From Chlamydiota bacterium (lineage in GTDB: Bacteria; Chlamydiota; Chlamydiia; Chlamydiales; Rhabdochlamydiaceae), in NCBI GenBank assembly GCA_023265495.1, contig JAHFTP010000030.1, positions 1 to 13,086 of the forward strand: a stretch of 13,086 nt of DNA. Direction: 5' to 3'. The translations under genes and the position numbers were made by a program. Within the stretch, counting starts at the first letter, position 1, and every line of letters begins with the position of its first letter. The notes below the pieces were generated by a model, which worked only from the letters and a program-made list of their open reading frames with translations, made no database searches and was not told the origin of the DNA. Below, one piece after another: positions 6,570-13,086 of the stretch.

Positions 6570-7877
6570 ATGAAGAGAGATATTTACCTGGATTTACAGC
6601 AGTGGAAAAAATCTGAGCGGCGCAAACCGTTAATAATAAATGGGGCTCGTCAGGTTGGAAAGACCTATGCTTTGAAGCATTTTGGCCGAACGTCTTATAA
6701 AAAGATGGTTTATTTAAATTTCGAAAAAGAGGAGATATTATCAGGCTATTTCGAAGGTGCTCTCGATCCGAAGCAACTGATAAAAACAGTAAGTATTCAT
6801 ACGGGGGTGGAGATAGAGCCTCACAATACGCTTTTGATTTTCGATGAAATTCAGGAATGTGCAAAAGCTCTCAGTAGCCTGAAATATTTTTGTGAAGAGG
6901 CTAATGAATACCACATTGCGGCAGCAGGCTCTCTTCTTGGAGTAAAAACAAATCAAGACGAAGGATTTCCTGTTGGCAAGGTCAATTTTTTACATCTCAG
7001 CCCTCTAAGTTTTTTTGAGTTTCTATCTGCAACAAACAATGAAAAAATCAGGACTTTTTTGGAGGAATATGCATCTTTTGAACCACTTCCCAATCCTTTG
7101 CATGAGAAACTGACTCAATTACTAAGATGTTACTTGTTTGTTGGAGGAATGCCTGAGGCTGTAGCTGAATATGCAAAGCATGAAAATTTTTCTGTAGTGC
7201 GCGAAGTGCAGCTCGAGATCTTAAACGCTTATGAAAGAGACTTTGCAAAACATGCGCCCCCAAATGAAGTGATGAAAATTACAACAGTCTGGAAACAGAT
7301 CCATCGCCAGCTAGCAAAGGAAAATAAGAAATTCATTTTTGCAGCGATTCGACAAAGTGCTCGAGGTAGAGACTATGAAGAAGCCATTCAATGGCTTCTA
7401 GATGCAGGATTAATTCTTAAGAGCTGTTTGGTAGAAACTCCAAAATTTCCACTCAGTGCCTATGCAGATACTCATACATTTAAACTGTTTTTACTTGATA
7501 TTGGACTGCTTGGCGCTCAAAGCAATCTTTCTTCTCGCGCGCTCATCGAAGGAAACCTTTTATTTACTGAGTTTAAAGGAGCCCTAACGGAAAATTTTGT
7601 GGCCCAAGAATTAGTAGCAGCTAAAAATCGAGAGATTTACTACTGGGCAAGTTCCGGCATAGCAGAAATTGATTTTCTAGTAGAAGGAGATCATGAAATC
7701 TATCCTCTTGAAGTGAAAGCAGGAAGTAGTGAAAAGAAAAAGAGTCTTCTTGTTTATGGAAGCAAATATTTGCCGGTAAAACTCACTCGAACAACACTTA
7801 TGAATCTAAAACATGATGGCAACATCTATAACTATCCACTCTACCTTGTTTCCCGCTTTCCTAAAATTTCGCAATAG
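6570..7877 (+). CDS. AAA_14 / DUF4143 ATPase
   Basis: The 435-residue protein has the full layout of this family. The N-terminus (MKRDIYLDLQQWKK) is typical, which supports the start at 6570 despite a poorly spaced ribosome binding site. The AAA_14 domain carries Walker A GARQVGKT (25-32), Walker B LLIFDEIQE (88-96) and a sensor strand AAAGS (117-121). The DUF4143 half (about 205-390) includes FLLDIGLLG (307-315) and TENFVAQEL (340-348). It ends in a restriction-nuclease-like core with D368 in EIDFLV and E381-V-K383 in YPLEVKAG. Such ATPases are common accessory genes whose substrate is largely unknown. It sits between genes that are close neighbours in Chlamydia and carries its own upstream repeat array, so lateral insertion is likely but not proven. 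Confidence 0.92.
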   Translation: MKRDIYLDLQQWKKSERRKPLIINGARQVGKTYALKHFGRTSYKKMVYLNFEKEEILSGYFEGALDPKQLIKTVSIHTGVEIEPHNTLLIFDEIQECAKALSSLKYFCEEANEYHIAAAGSLLGVKTNQDEGFPVGKVNFLHLSPLSFFEFLSATNNEKIRTFLEEYASFEPLPNPLHEKLTQLLRCYLFVGGMPEAVAEYAKHENFSVVREVQLEILNAYERDFAKHAPPNEVMKITTVWKQIHRQLAKENKKFIFAAIRQSARGRDYEEAIQWLLDAGLILKSCLVETPKFPLSAYADTHTFKLFLLDIGLLGAQSNLSSRALIEGNLLFTEFKGALTENFVAQELVAAKNREIYYWASSGIAEIDFLVEGDHEIYPLEVKAGSSEKKKSLLVYGSKYLPVKLTRTTLMNLKHDGNIYNYPLYLVSRFPKISQ

Positions 7878-7933
7878 TGGTGTCGACGCTTTTTTTATTA
7901 TGACCATTTATGCTATTGGATGGAAAAACGAAA

Positions 7934-8563
7934 ATGGCAGGTGTTATGACTTCTTTTTTAGGAAATCTTCCCGTTGTTATTAGTTATTATACAGTTAACA
8001 CCCCCTATGAAGAGGAAGTAAAGCATCTCATTGCATCATGCAAGAAGTTTGGATTGGATACTTGCATAGAAGGCATTCCTTCACAGGGTTCTTGGGAAAA
8101 AAATTGTGCAATTAAGCCCTTTTTTATTAAGGAGAAACTGCATGCTCTTCAAAGGCCTGTATTCTGGGTGGATGCGGATGCCGTGTTTTTGAAGGAGCCT
8201 TCCTTTTCTCTTTTCCTTCCCTACGATTTTTCTGTAACACAAGCCAAAGTAGAAGATGTGAGGTTCCAATATAATGCTGCTAGTATATTTGTGAATTCGA
8301 CGAGCGGTGGCTTTGAAGCTGTAGATAGATGGTGCAAAGCAACAGCATATGCACTTAAGGAATTTACAAAGATCCCTCCCTTCTTAGACCAGGTTACTTT
8401 GCTCTATAGTTTCCAAAAAGTTCCCAACATTTTATTTCTGAGTATGCCCAAGAGTTATTGCAAAATTTTTGATTTGGACAAAGCCTTTGTTCCGCAAGAG
8501 GAAGTAGTCATAGAACAAAATCAAGCCTCTCGTCGGCTGAAATCCTTCTTTGAGAAAAGCTGA
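7934..8563 (+). CDS. Putative nucleotide-sugar glycosyltransferase-like protein with DXD motif
   Basis: I start this 209-residue protein at ATG 7934 because GGA lies 9 bases upstream. The frame is open from ATG 7910 (217 residues), and ATG 7946 is a further candidate. After a first strand (NLPVVISYYT), the motif NCAIKPFFI (about 57-65) precedes VFWVDADAVFLKEPS (about 76-90), whose DAD (80-82) is the GT-A metal and nucleotide-sugar motif. FVNSTSGGF and LDQVTLLYS (about 151-159) fit the acceptor half of such folds. No signal peptide or membrane segment is seen. It is the second DXD protein in the window and is not an obvious copy of the gene at 2938. Donor, acceptor and pathway are unknown. It lies 110 bases before sdhC. 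Confidence 0.62.
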   Translation: MAGVMTSFLGNLPVVISYYTVNTPYEEEVKHLIASCKKFGLDTCIEGIPSQGSWEKNCAIKPFFIKEKLHALQRPVFWVDADAVFLKEPSFSLFLPYDFSVTQAKVEDVRFQYNAASIFVNSTSGGFEAVDRWCKATAYALKEFTKIPPFLDQVTLLYSFQKVPNILFLSMPKSYCKIFDLDKAFVPQEEVVIEQNQASRRLKSFFEKS

Positions 8564-8673
8564 GCGGCTTCGAAGCAAAGACATCCGGAAAGCATTTTTT
8601 TCTTTTTCAAAACGTGCCACAGTAGTTTAATAGCGAAATTAAGATTGCATTTTTTAGGGAGAGAGTTTTTTCT

Positions 8674-9696
8674 ATGACAACAGTTGCTATTCCAAGAGAG
8701 TTTATCTGGAGACGTGTGCATTCCCTTATGGGGCTGTGGCTGGTCATTTTTTTAATAGAACACTTACTCACCAACTCTCAAGCCGCTCTTCTCTTAGGAG
8801 ACAATGGAAGAGGATTTGTGCAGATGGTGAATGCCATTCACAATTTACCTTACTTAGAAGTCGTAGAAGTCCTTTTGCTAGGTGTCCCATTAGCCATACA
8901 TGCTGTATGGGGAATACAGTATCTACGTACGGCAAAAGCCAATTCTTGCAAGTCGGATGGATCAAAGCCCTCTTTAAAAGAGTATCGAAGGAATAGAGCC
9001 TATTCTTGGCAGAGGATCACCTCTTGGATCCTTCTTATTGGAATCATAGGTCATGTGGCTAAATTCCGGTTTATCGACTATCCGATTTCTGTGCATCAGG
9101 GGACAGAATCCATCTATTGTGTTCGCCTCAGCGTAGATGATGGGCTCTACACTGTTGCTGCAAGACTTGGGGTGCAACTCTATGGAAAAGAGGATATAGA
9201 CAAAATAAGGCAAGATATCACCTCCCGAGCGGATGAACATGCCTTAGTCGAGCTTTCCAGCAACTTAAGGCAAGAAGAAAAATTTGATCCTTATTTAGGG
9301 GTGCAGCAGGAAGAATTCGACCCGCAAAAAGAAGTGATTTTCACTGCAGCACAAAAATATTTGCAAAGCAGAGCATGGCTGCATGCGATAGAAAAAAGGC
9401 CCATTACGGAGCAGCAGGTGATCGCCGCTACCTCTAATTTTGGAACAGCCTCTTTACTCAGTGTCAGAGATACTTTTAAAAGTCCTGTCTATGTTGTGCT
9501 CTATACAGTTTTTGTATTGGCAGCTTGTTTTCATGCGTTCAATGGTTTTTGGACTTTTTTGGTCACATGGGGGTTTGTCATTAAAAGAGCTTCTCAGAAA
9601 TCGATGGCGTCAGTAGCTGTCGCTCTGATGCTTGCTCTGATGTTTTTAGGCCTTGCGGCTGTTTGGGGAACGTATTGGCTCAATTTAAAAATGTAA
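8674..9696 (+). CDS. sdhC: Succinate dehydrogenase cytochrome b subunit, b558 type
   Basis: This membrane anchor binds two hemes and passes electrons from SdhB to menaquinone. The start is supported by GGGAGAG about 10 bases upstream. Five membrane segments lie near residues 17-37, 60-84, 112-130, 271-295 and 313-336. Likely heme ligands by position are H30, H76, H127 (IGIIGHVAKFRF) and H287 (CFHAFNGFW), the four-histidine pattern of single-subunit b-type anchors. At 340 residues it is long: B. subtilis SdhC has about 200 and Wolinella FrdC about 256. The extra length is a polar stretch of about 140 residues (131-270) between segments three and four, predicted on the periplasmic face. It is first in sdhC-sdhA-sdhB, with 19 bases to sdhA. 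Confidence 0.9.
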   Translation: MTTVAIPREFIWRRVHSLMGLWLVIFLIEHLLTNSQAALLLGDNGRGFVQMVNAIHNLPYLEVVEVLLLGVPLAIHAVWGIQYLRTAKANSCKSDGSKPSLKEYRRNRAYSWQRITSWILLIGIIGHVAKFRFIDYPISVHQGTESIYCVRLSVDDGLYTVAARLGVQLYGKEDIDKIRQDITSRADEHALVELSSNLRQEEKFDPYLGVQQEEFDPQKEVIFTAAQKYLQSRAWLHAIEKRPITEQQVIAATSNFGTASLLSVRDTFKSPVYVVLYTVFVLAACFHAFNGFWTFLVTWGFVIKRASQKSMASVAVALMLALMFLGLAAVWGTYWLNLKM

Positions 9697-9715
9697 TAAT
9701 GGGTACCGGTTTTTT

Positions 9716-11608
9716 ATGAGTAAAAAAAGGAAAGAAGTCGTGGTTGTTGGAGGGGGGCTGGCAGGACTTGCCGCCGCCATGAAGCTTGCAGAAAATGGAT
9801 GCCATGTGAAGCTCGTTTCCGTCACAAAAGTCAAGAGGTCCCATTCCGTCTGTGCACAAGGAGGGATCAATGCAGCCATGAACTTAAAGAATGAGGACGA
9901 CTCTCCTTACATCCATGCCTACGATACGATCAAGGGGGGAGATTTCTTGGGAGACCAGCCCCCTATTTTGGAGATGTGTCTGGCAGCTCCTGGAATCATC
10001 CGTATGATGGAGAGGTTTGGATGTCCTTTTAACAGGACGCCTGAAGGGAATTTGGACTTTCGTCGGTTTGGGGGAACGCTCTATTACCGCACCGCTTTTT
10101 GTGGTGCCTCAACAGGACAGCAGCTTTTGTATGCATTGGATGAGCAGGTAAGACGTTATGAGGTGGCAGGCAAGGTAGAAAAATTTGAACATCATGAATT
10201 TATGCGTCTTGTTATCGACGAACAGGGAAGTGCTCGCGGTGTAGTGGTAATGGATCTATGTAGTTTAAAGCTAGACGTTCTCAAGGCGGATGCGGTACTA
10301 TTTGGTACAGGAGGCCCTGGGCTCATCTTTAAAAAATCGACCAATTCTACGTTCTGCACGGGAGCATCTAACGGCCGGCTATTTAAACAAGGCATGAAAT
10401 ATGCAAATGGAGAATTCATCCAAATCCACCCTACAGCCATTCCTGCAGAGGACAAACTCCGACTGATTTCTGAGTCCTCTCGAGGAGAGGGGGGGAGGAT
10501 GTGGGTGTGGGGTGATTCTAGTAAAACAATACAGGATGCGGAAGGGAAGGAAATTCCTTGCGGCAAGACGGGGGAGCCCTGGTATTTCTTAGAAGAGATG
10601 TACCCTGCCTTTGGCAATCTCGTCCCGAGAGATATTGCGTCGAGAGAAGTTCTGCGCATCTGTGAAATGGGTCTTGGAGTTGATGGAAAGTCTCAGGTAT
10701 ATTTAGATGTATCGCACCTCCCCTCTCAAGTGCAAAACAAGATAGAATCCGTCCTGGATATTTATAGAAAATTCACAGGAGAGGATCCCCATAAGGTGCC
10801 GATGAGAATTTTTCCTGCCGTGCATTATTCCATGGGTGGCGCCTGGGTGGATTGGCCCGCTGCCGACGATCCGGATAGGATGCAACGGTTTAGGCAGATG
10901 ACCAATATTGCTGGTTGCTTCAATGTGGGAGAGTCAGAGTTTCAGTATCATGGAGCAAATAGGCTTGGAGCTAACTCTCTTTTATCTTGCATATTTGCAG
11001 GGCTTGTTGCGGGTATGGAAGTTCCTAGGTATTTAGAGGGTTTGCAAGCGAGCTGTGGGCAGCTTCCTTCAAGAACATTCTCTGAAGCATTGGCACATGA
11101 AGAAGCTTTTAAACACGACCTGCTTACAAGACAGGGAAAAGAAAATGTGCATCAGCTCCATGATGAACTCTCCGAGCTCATGATAAGTAATGTCACCGTA
11201 AAGCGAGAGAATGCCAAACTCAAGGAAACGATAGAGGGACTAAAGAAAATTAGAGAGAGATTTCTGCATATCGCATTAGATGATCGAGGATCTCTGCTTA
11301 ATCAGACCTACCAGTTTGCCAATCAGTTTGATGCTATGATAGAAATTGCTTTAGTCATCACTAAGGGAGCGTTGCTGCGCAACGAATTTCGGGGGGCACA
11401 CTATAAGCCTGAATTCCCCCAACGAGATGATGCGAACTGGCTGAAGACTACTGTAGCTACCTATGATCCTGCAAAAGATGAGCCGGAGATCAGCTACCTT
11501 CCTGTGGATACAAGGCATCTATCTCCTGTAGCCAGAGACTATAGCAAAGCAAAGAAAGTAAAACCTACCTTAGAAAATATTCCCAAAAATATACAGCTCC
11601 CAGTATAG
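9716..11608 (+). CDS. sdhA: Succinate dehydrogenase flavoprotein subunit
   Basis: The 630-residue protein oxidises succinate to fumarate at a covalently bound FAD. The dinucleotide-binding motif GGGLAGLAAA (12-21) is followed by RSHSVCAQGGINAA (41-54), in which H43 is the expected FAD attachment site. Substrate-side motifs are IHPTAIP (237-243), SSRGEGGR (254-261), NLVPRDIASR (301-310, with the catalytic arginine R305) and AVHYSMGG (368-375). A C-terminal FAD motif, GESEFQYHGANRLGANS, spans about 404-420. The length and the ESEFQYHGANRLGANS form fit the b-type enzymes of menaquinone-using bacteria better than the proteobacterial form. The gene is 19 bases downstream of sdhC and 19 bases upstream of sdhB. 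The ribosome binding site is a weak GGGTA. All key residues I looked for are present. Confidence 0.96.
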   Translation: MSKKRKEVVVVGGGLAGLAAAMKLAENGCHVKLVSVTKVKRSHSVCAQGGINAAMNLKNEDDSPYIHAYDTIKGGDFLGDQPPILEMCLAAPGIIRMMERFGCPFNRTPEGNLDFRRFGGTLYYRTAFCGASTGQQLLYALDEQVRRYEVAGKVEKFEHHEFMRLVIDEQGSARGVVVMDLCSLKLDVLKADAVLFGTGGPGLIFKKSTNSTFCTGASNGRLFKQGMKYANGEFIQIHPTAIPAEDKLRLISESSRGEGGRMWVWGDSSKTIQDAEGKEIPCGKTGEPWYFLEEMYPAFGNLVPRDIASREVLRICEMGLGVDGKSQVYLDVSHLPSQVQNKIESVLDIYRKFTGEDPHKVPMRIFPAVHYSMGGAWVDWPAADDPDRMQRFRQMTNIAGCFNVGESEFQYHGANRLGANSLLSCIFAGLVAGMEVPRYLEGLQASCGQLPSRTFSEALAHEEAFKHDLLTRQGKENVHQLHDELSELMISNVTVKRENAKLKETIEGLKKIRERFLHIALDDRGSLLNQTYQFANQFDAMIEIALVITKGALLRNEFRGAHYKPEFPQRDDANWLKTTVATYDPAKDEPEISYLPVDTRHLSPVARDYSKAKKVKPTLENIPKNIQLPV

Positions 11609-11627
11609 ATGGGGAAGTGGGGAAAAC

Positions 11628-12395
11628 ATGGAAAAGACATTTATTTTACGTATCTTGCGCGGTGTTCCCGATAAACAGTATTGGGAGGAGTTTGAGCTAG
11701 AGCTCAAACCCTTTATCAATATCACATCCGCTCTGATGGAAGTGCAGAAAAATCCGATTAATCGAAATAAAGAGAGGGTGACGCCTATTGCCTGGGAGCA
11801 AGGGTGTTTAGAAGAGGTTTGTGGCTCTTGTTCTATGTTAATCAACGGCCGTCCAAGGCAAGGATGTACAGCACTTATCCACACTCTGCTTGCCAGTACC
11901 GGAAGTAATACGGTGACATTAGCTCCTATGACAAAATTTCCCTTGGTTAAAGACCTCGTCGTAGATAGAAAAAGTATGTTTGACAATTTGAAAAAGGTCC
12001 ACGCCTGGGTGGATGCTGACGACTCTTTTGATAGGGGGTTTGGTCCGAAGATCAGCCCGAAGCTGCAAGAGACGATGTACGCATTATCTACTTGCATGAC
12101 ATGCGGCTGCTGTACGGAGGCATGTCCTCAAGTGAATGCCGCTTCCAAATTCATAGGTCCTGCTCCCATCTCCCAAGCAAGATTATTTAATGCGCATCCC
12201 GTTGGTAAATTGTCCGCAGAGGAAAGATTGCGCTCTCTTATGGAAGAAGGGGGAATCAGTGATTGCGGCAATGCGCAAAATTGTGTGGAAGTATGTCCCA
12301 AGCAGATCCCCCTGACGGAGTCGATCGCTGCAGTCGGAAGGCAAGTCGTTTCTCAAGCCTGGAAAGATTTGGTTAAAACGCCGGATATGGGATAG
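11628..12395 (+). CDS. sdhB: Succinate dehydrogenase iron-sulfur subunit
   Basis: This 255-residue subunit carries electrons from the SdhA flavin to the SdhC hemes. The N-terminal ferredoxin domain has [2Fe-2S] ligands C60, C65, C68 and C80 (WEQGCLEEVCGSC, then GRPRQGC). The C-terminal domain has CMTCGCCTEACP (156-167) and CGNAQNCVEVCP (213-224). By position relative to E. coli SdhB, C156, C159, C162 and C223 bind the [4Fe-4S] cluster, and C166, C213 and C219 bind the [3Fe-4S] cluster. GTGGGG just before the ATG is a good ribosome binding site. It is the last gene of the operon. A weak AAAG-CTTT hairpin followed by T-rich sequence (about 12398-12419) may end the transcript. Confidence 0.96.
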   Translation: MEKTFILRILRGVPDKQYWEEFELELKPFINITSALMEVQKNPINRNKERVTPIAWEQGCLEEVCGSCSMLINGRPRQGCTALIHTLLASTGSNTVTLAPMTKFPLVKDLVVDRKSMFDNLKKVHAWVDADDSFDRGFGPKISPKLQETMYALSTCMTCGCCTEACPQVNAASKFIGPAPISQARLFNAHPVGKLSAEERLRSLMEEGGISDCGNAQNCVEVCPKQIPLTESIAAVGRQVVSQAWKDLVKTPDMG

Positions 12396-12417
12396 GGAAA
12401 GATAGACTTTTTTCTCT

Positions 12418-12446
12418 TTGCTAATCGCTCACTTCTTGTGTATAAT
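12418..12446 (+). promoter_or_regulatory. Strong housekeeping-type promoter for the 6S-like RNA
   Basis: TTGCTA (12418-12423) and a perfect TATAAT (12441-12446) are separated by exactly 17 bp. This is the best promoter match in the window. Transcription would begin at about 12452-12454, at the base of the long stem described for the downstream RNA, and no start codon with a ribosome binding site follows closely. Confidence 0.7.
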
Positions 12447-12452
12447 GCAAAG

Positions 12453-12656
12453 CTTCTGTCGTTTGGGATTTCCAAAGTGCAATCATGCTCTTTAACGATG
12501 TTATTTTTATTAGGGGATCACGACGCTGGAACTGAGGTAGCAAACTTTTCCTAGAGGTTCTAGGATTTCGATAAGCTAACACCTCCTTCTAGGAAGCGGT
12601 CCCACCTGTATTTATAGGTTAAATGCAGCCGCAACTTGGGTCCCTCACGACGGATT
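12453..12656 (+). ncRNA. ssrS: 6S-like regulatory RNA
   Basis: About 200 bases with no ORF follow the strong promoter and fold on paper as an interrupted rod. The closing stem pairs CUGUCGU (12456-12462) with ACGACGG (12647-12653), GGGA (12465-12468) with UCCC (12641-12644), CCAA (12472-12475) with UUGG (12636-12639) and UGC (12478-12480) with GCA (12631-12633). A large bubble follows; its 3' side carries a small ACCU/AGGU hairpin (12604-12619), as E. coli 6S RNA does. The terminal arm pairs GGGAUC (12514-12519) with GGUCCC (12598-12603) and GAGG/UAGC (12534-12541) with GCUA and CCUC (12575-12585). It is capped by CCUAGA-GGU-UCUAGG (12550-12564). 6S RNA mimics an open promoter and binds RNA polymerase. 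The 3' end is approximate. The class is inferred from shape; the pairing itself is seen. Confidence 0.62.
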
Positions 12657-12845
12657 TCTCTCATACTTCCTATCTGCCTGAGAAGCTGTGGGCTTTTGTC
12701 CTAGCGCTCATCTGAAGATTCTTTTGGAAAATGGTTTATCCTTGAATGGTTACAAAAAAGAGGTTATCAGAATTTTAAAGAGGAGTCTTAGTAAAATGTG
12801 GCTTCCTCCGGAGGCTCTCTCAGAAAAGTAAAACATGGGGTGGGC
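12657..12845 (+). other. Intergenic stretch between the 6S-like RNA and the last gene
   Basis: No clear gene is present. One plus-strand frame is open from about 12688 (GTG) to TAA at 12829-12831 and gives 47 residues, including NGYKKEVIRILKRS and MWLPPEALSEK, but it has no convincing start signal. AGAAGC-UGUGG-GCUUUU (about 12681-12696) could be a weak hairpin terminator for the RNA. CCTCCGGAGG (12805-12814) is a perfect 10-base palindrome, and CTTCCTCCGGA recurs inside the next gene at about 12922. Confidence 0.4.
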
Positions 12846-13086
12846 ATGTCCATTAGAGGATTTTTAAATACTATACAGAGGGGCTCTTTGGATGAGGCTA
12901 TAACTGTCTACAGAGAGGGTCTTCCTCCGGAACAAGTAGGAGAAGTATCAAAAGAAGAGCTAATAACATGTGTTGTAAGGGATATACTGGCAGACAAGGC
13001 AAAAGAGCTGCGTCCCTCCGATTTTGCATCCCTAAAGAGGCTGTATGACGTTTCTGCTGTAATCGGCGATGAGAGGAGTCCTGTTT
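12846..13086 (+). CDS. Unrecognised protein, N-terminal 80 residues (runs off the window)
   Basis: An ORF starts at ATG 12846 and stays open to the window end. The peptide begins MSIRGFLNTIQRGSLDEA and is mostly predicted helix, with segments such as VSKEELITCVVRDILADKA and ELRPSDFASLKRL. There is no signal peptide or membrane segment in the visible part. GGGGTGGG just upstream may act as a ribosome binding site, though it is very close to the ATG. A helical-repeat or cytosolic effector-type protein is possible, but I do not recognise the family. Confidence 0.6.
   Translation, partial: MSIRGFLNTIQRGSLDEAITVYREGLPPEQVGEVSKEELITCVVRDILADKAKELRPSDFASLKRLYDVSAVIGDERSPV

Noticed and set aside
7862..7900. 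Terminator after the DUF4143 ATPase gene
   Set aside because: A T-run is present, but the preceding GTGGTGTCGACGC forms only a 3-bp stem or a short self-palindrome.
11570..12097. Minus-strand ORF of 175 codons opposite sdhB
   Set aside because: It lies antisense to well-supported sdhB and sdhA sequence with all cluster cysteines in place, so it is a shadow frame. The 155-codon minus frame inside sdhA (10192-10659) is rejected for the same reason.
1..13086. CRISPR array, tRNA or rRNA genes
   Set aside because: The only regular array is the 33-bp tandem repeat without spacers, and no tRNA cloverleaf or rRNA sequence was recognised.

Overview
The window most likely comes from a member of the Chlamydiae, probably one of the amoeba-associated lineages rather than Chlamydia itself. 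The main evidence is an sdhC-sdhA-sdhB cluster of the b-type (menaquinone) succinate dehydrogenase near a tatD gene. This is established gene order in Chlamydia, where sdhBAC lies beside the tatD homologue. Here an ABC-F gene, a DUF4143 ATPase and a glycosyltransferase-like gene separate tatD from sdh. Lineage is inferred from gene content and order; no search could be run.

Layout. Bases 1-93 hold the N-terminus of a minus-strand protein that leaves the window and may be a transposase. Bases 94-431 are non-coding and carry short inverted and direct repeats, including three copies of GTGCATAATC that run up to the end of the next gene. Bases 432-1895 (minus) encode an AlbA_2/GHKL (Schlafen-like) ATP-binding protein. 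Upstream of it on the same strand is a compact redox operon: a 51-residue DUF5993 membrane protein (2654-2809), a 170-residue DsbB-type thiol oxidase (2127-2639), and a possible 40-residue ORF (1965-2087). The reading frame of dsbB can be extended upstream, but that extension only shadows the DUF5993 gene.

From 2938 onward everything is on the plus strand. A DXD glycosyltransferase-like gene overlaps tatD, which is 5 bases from an ABC-F ATPase gene (to 6400). Next come two and a half 33-bp tandem units, each able to form a hairpin, directly in front of a DUF4143 AAA ATPase (6570-7877). A second DXD glycosyltransferase-like gene follows (7934-8563). The sdhCAB operon (8674-12395) encodes the membrane cytochrome b, the FAD subunit and the iron-sulfur subunit that link succinate oxidation to the quinone pool. 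Its SdhC has a large extra loop.

Downstream of sdhB, a near-consensus promoter (TTGCTA, 17 bp, TATAAT) drives about 200 bases with no ORF. They fold on paper into a long interrupted rod with a closing stem, a central bubble and a terminal stem. I call this a 6S-like RNA. The window ends inside an unrecognised CDS starting at 12846.

The most useful points that ORF calling alone would miss are the 6S-like RNA, the DUF5993 gene and corrected dsbB start, the 40-residue ORF, and the hairpin repeats in front of the DUF4143 ATPase. Nothing here proves a new multi-gene system. The AlbA_2/GHKL and DUF4143 genes look like stand-alone accessory genes, each next to its own repeat family.
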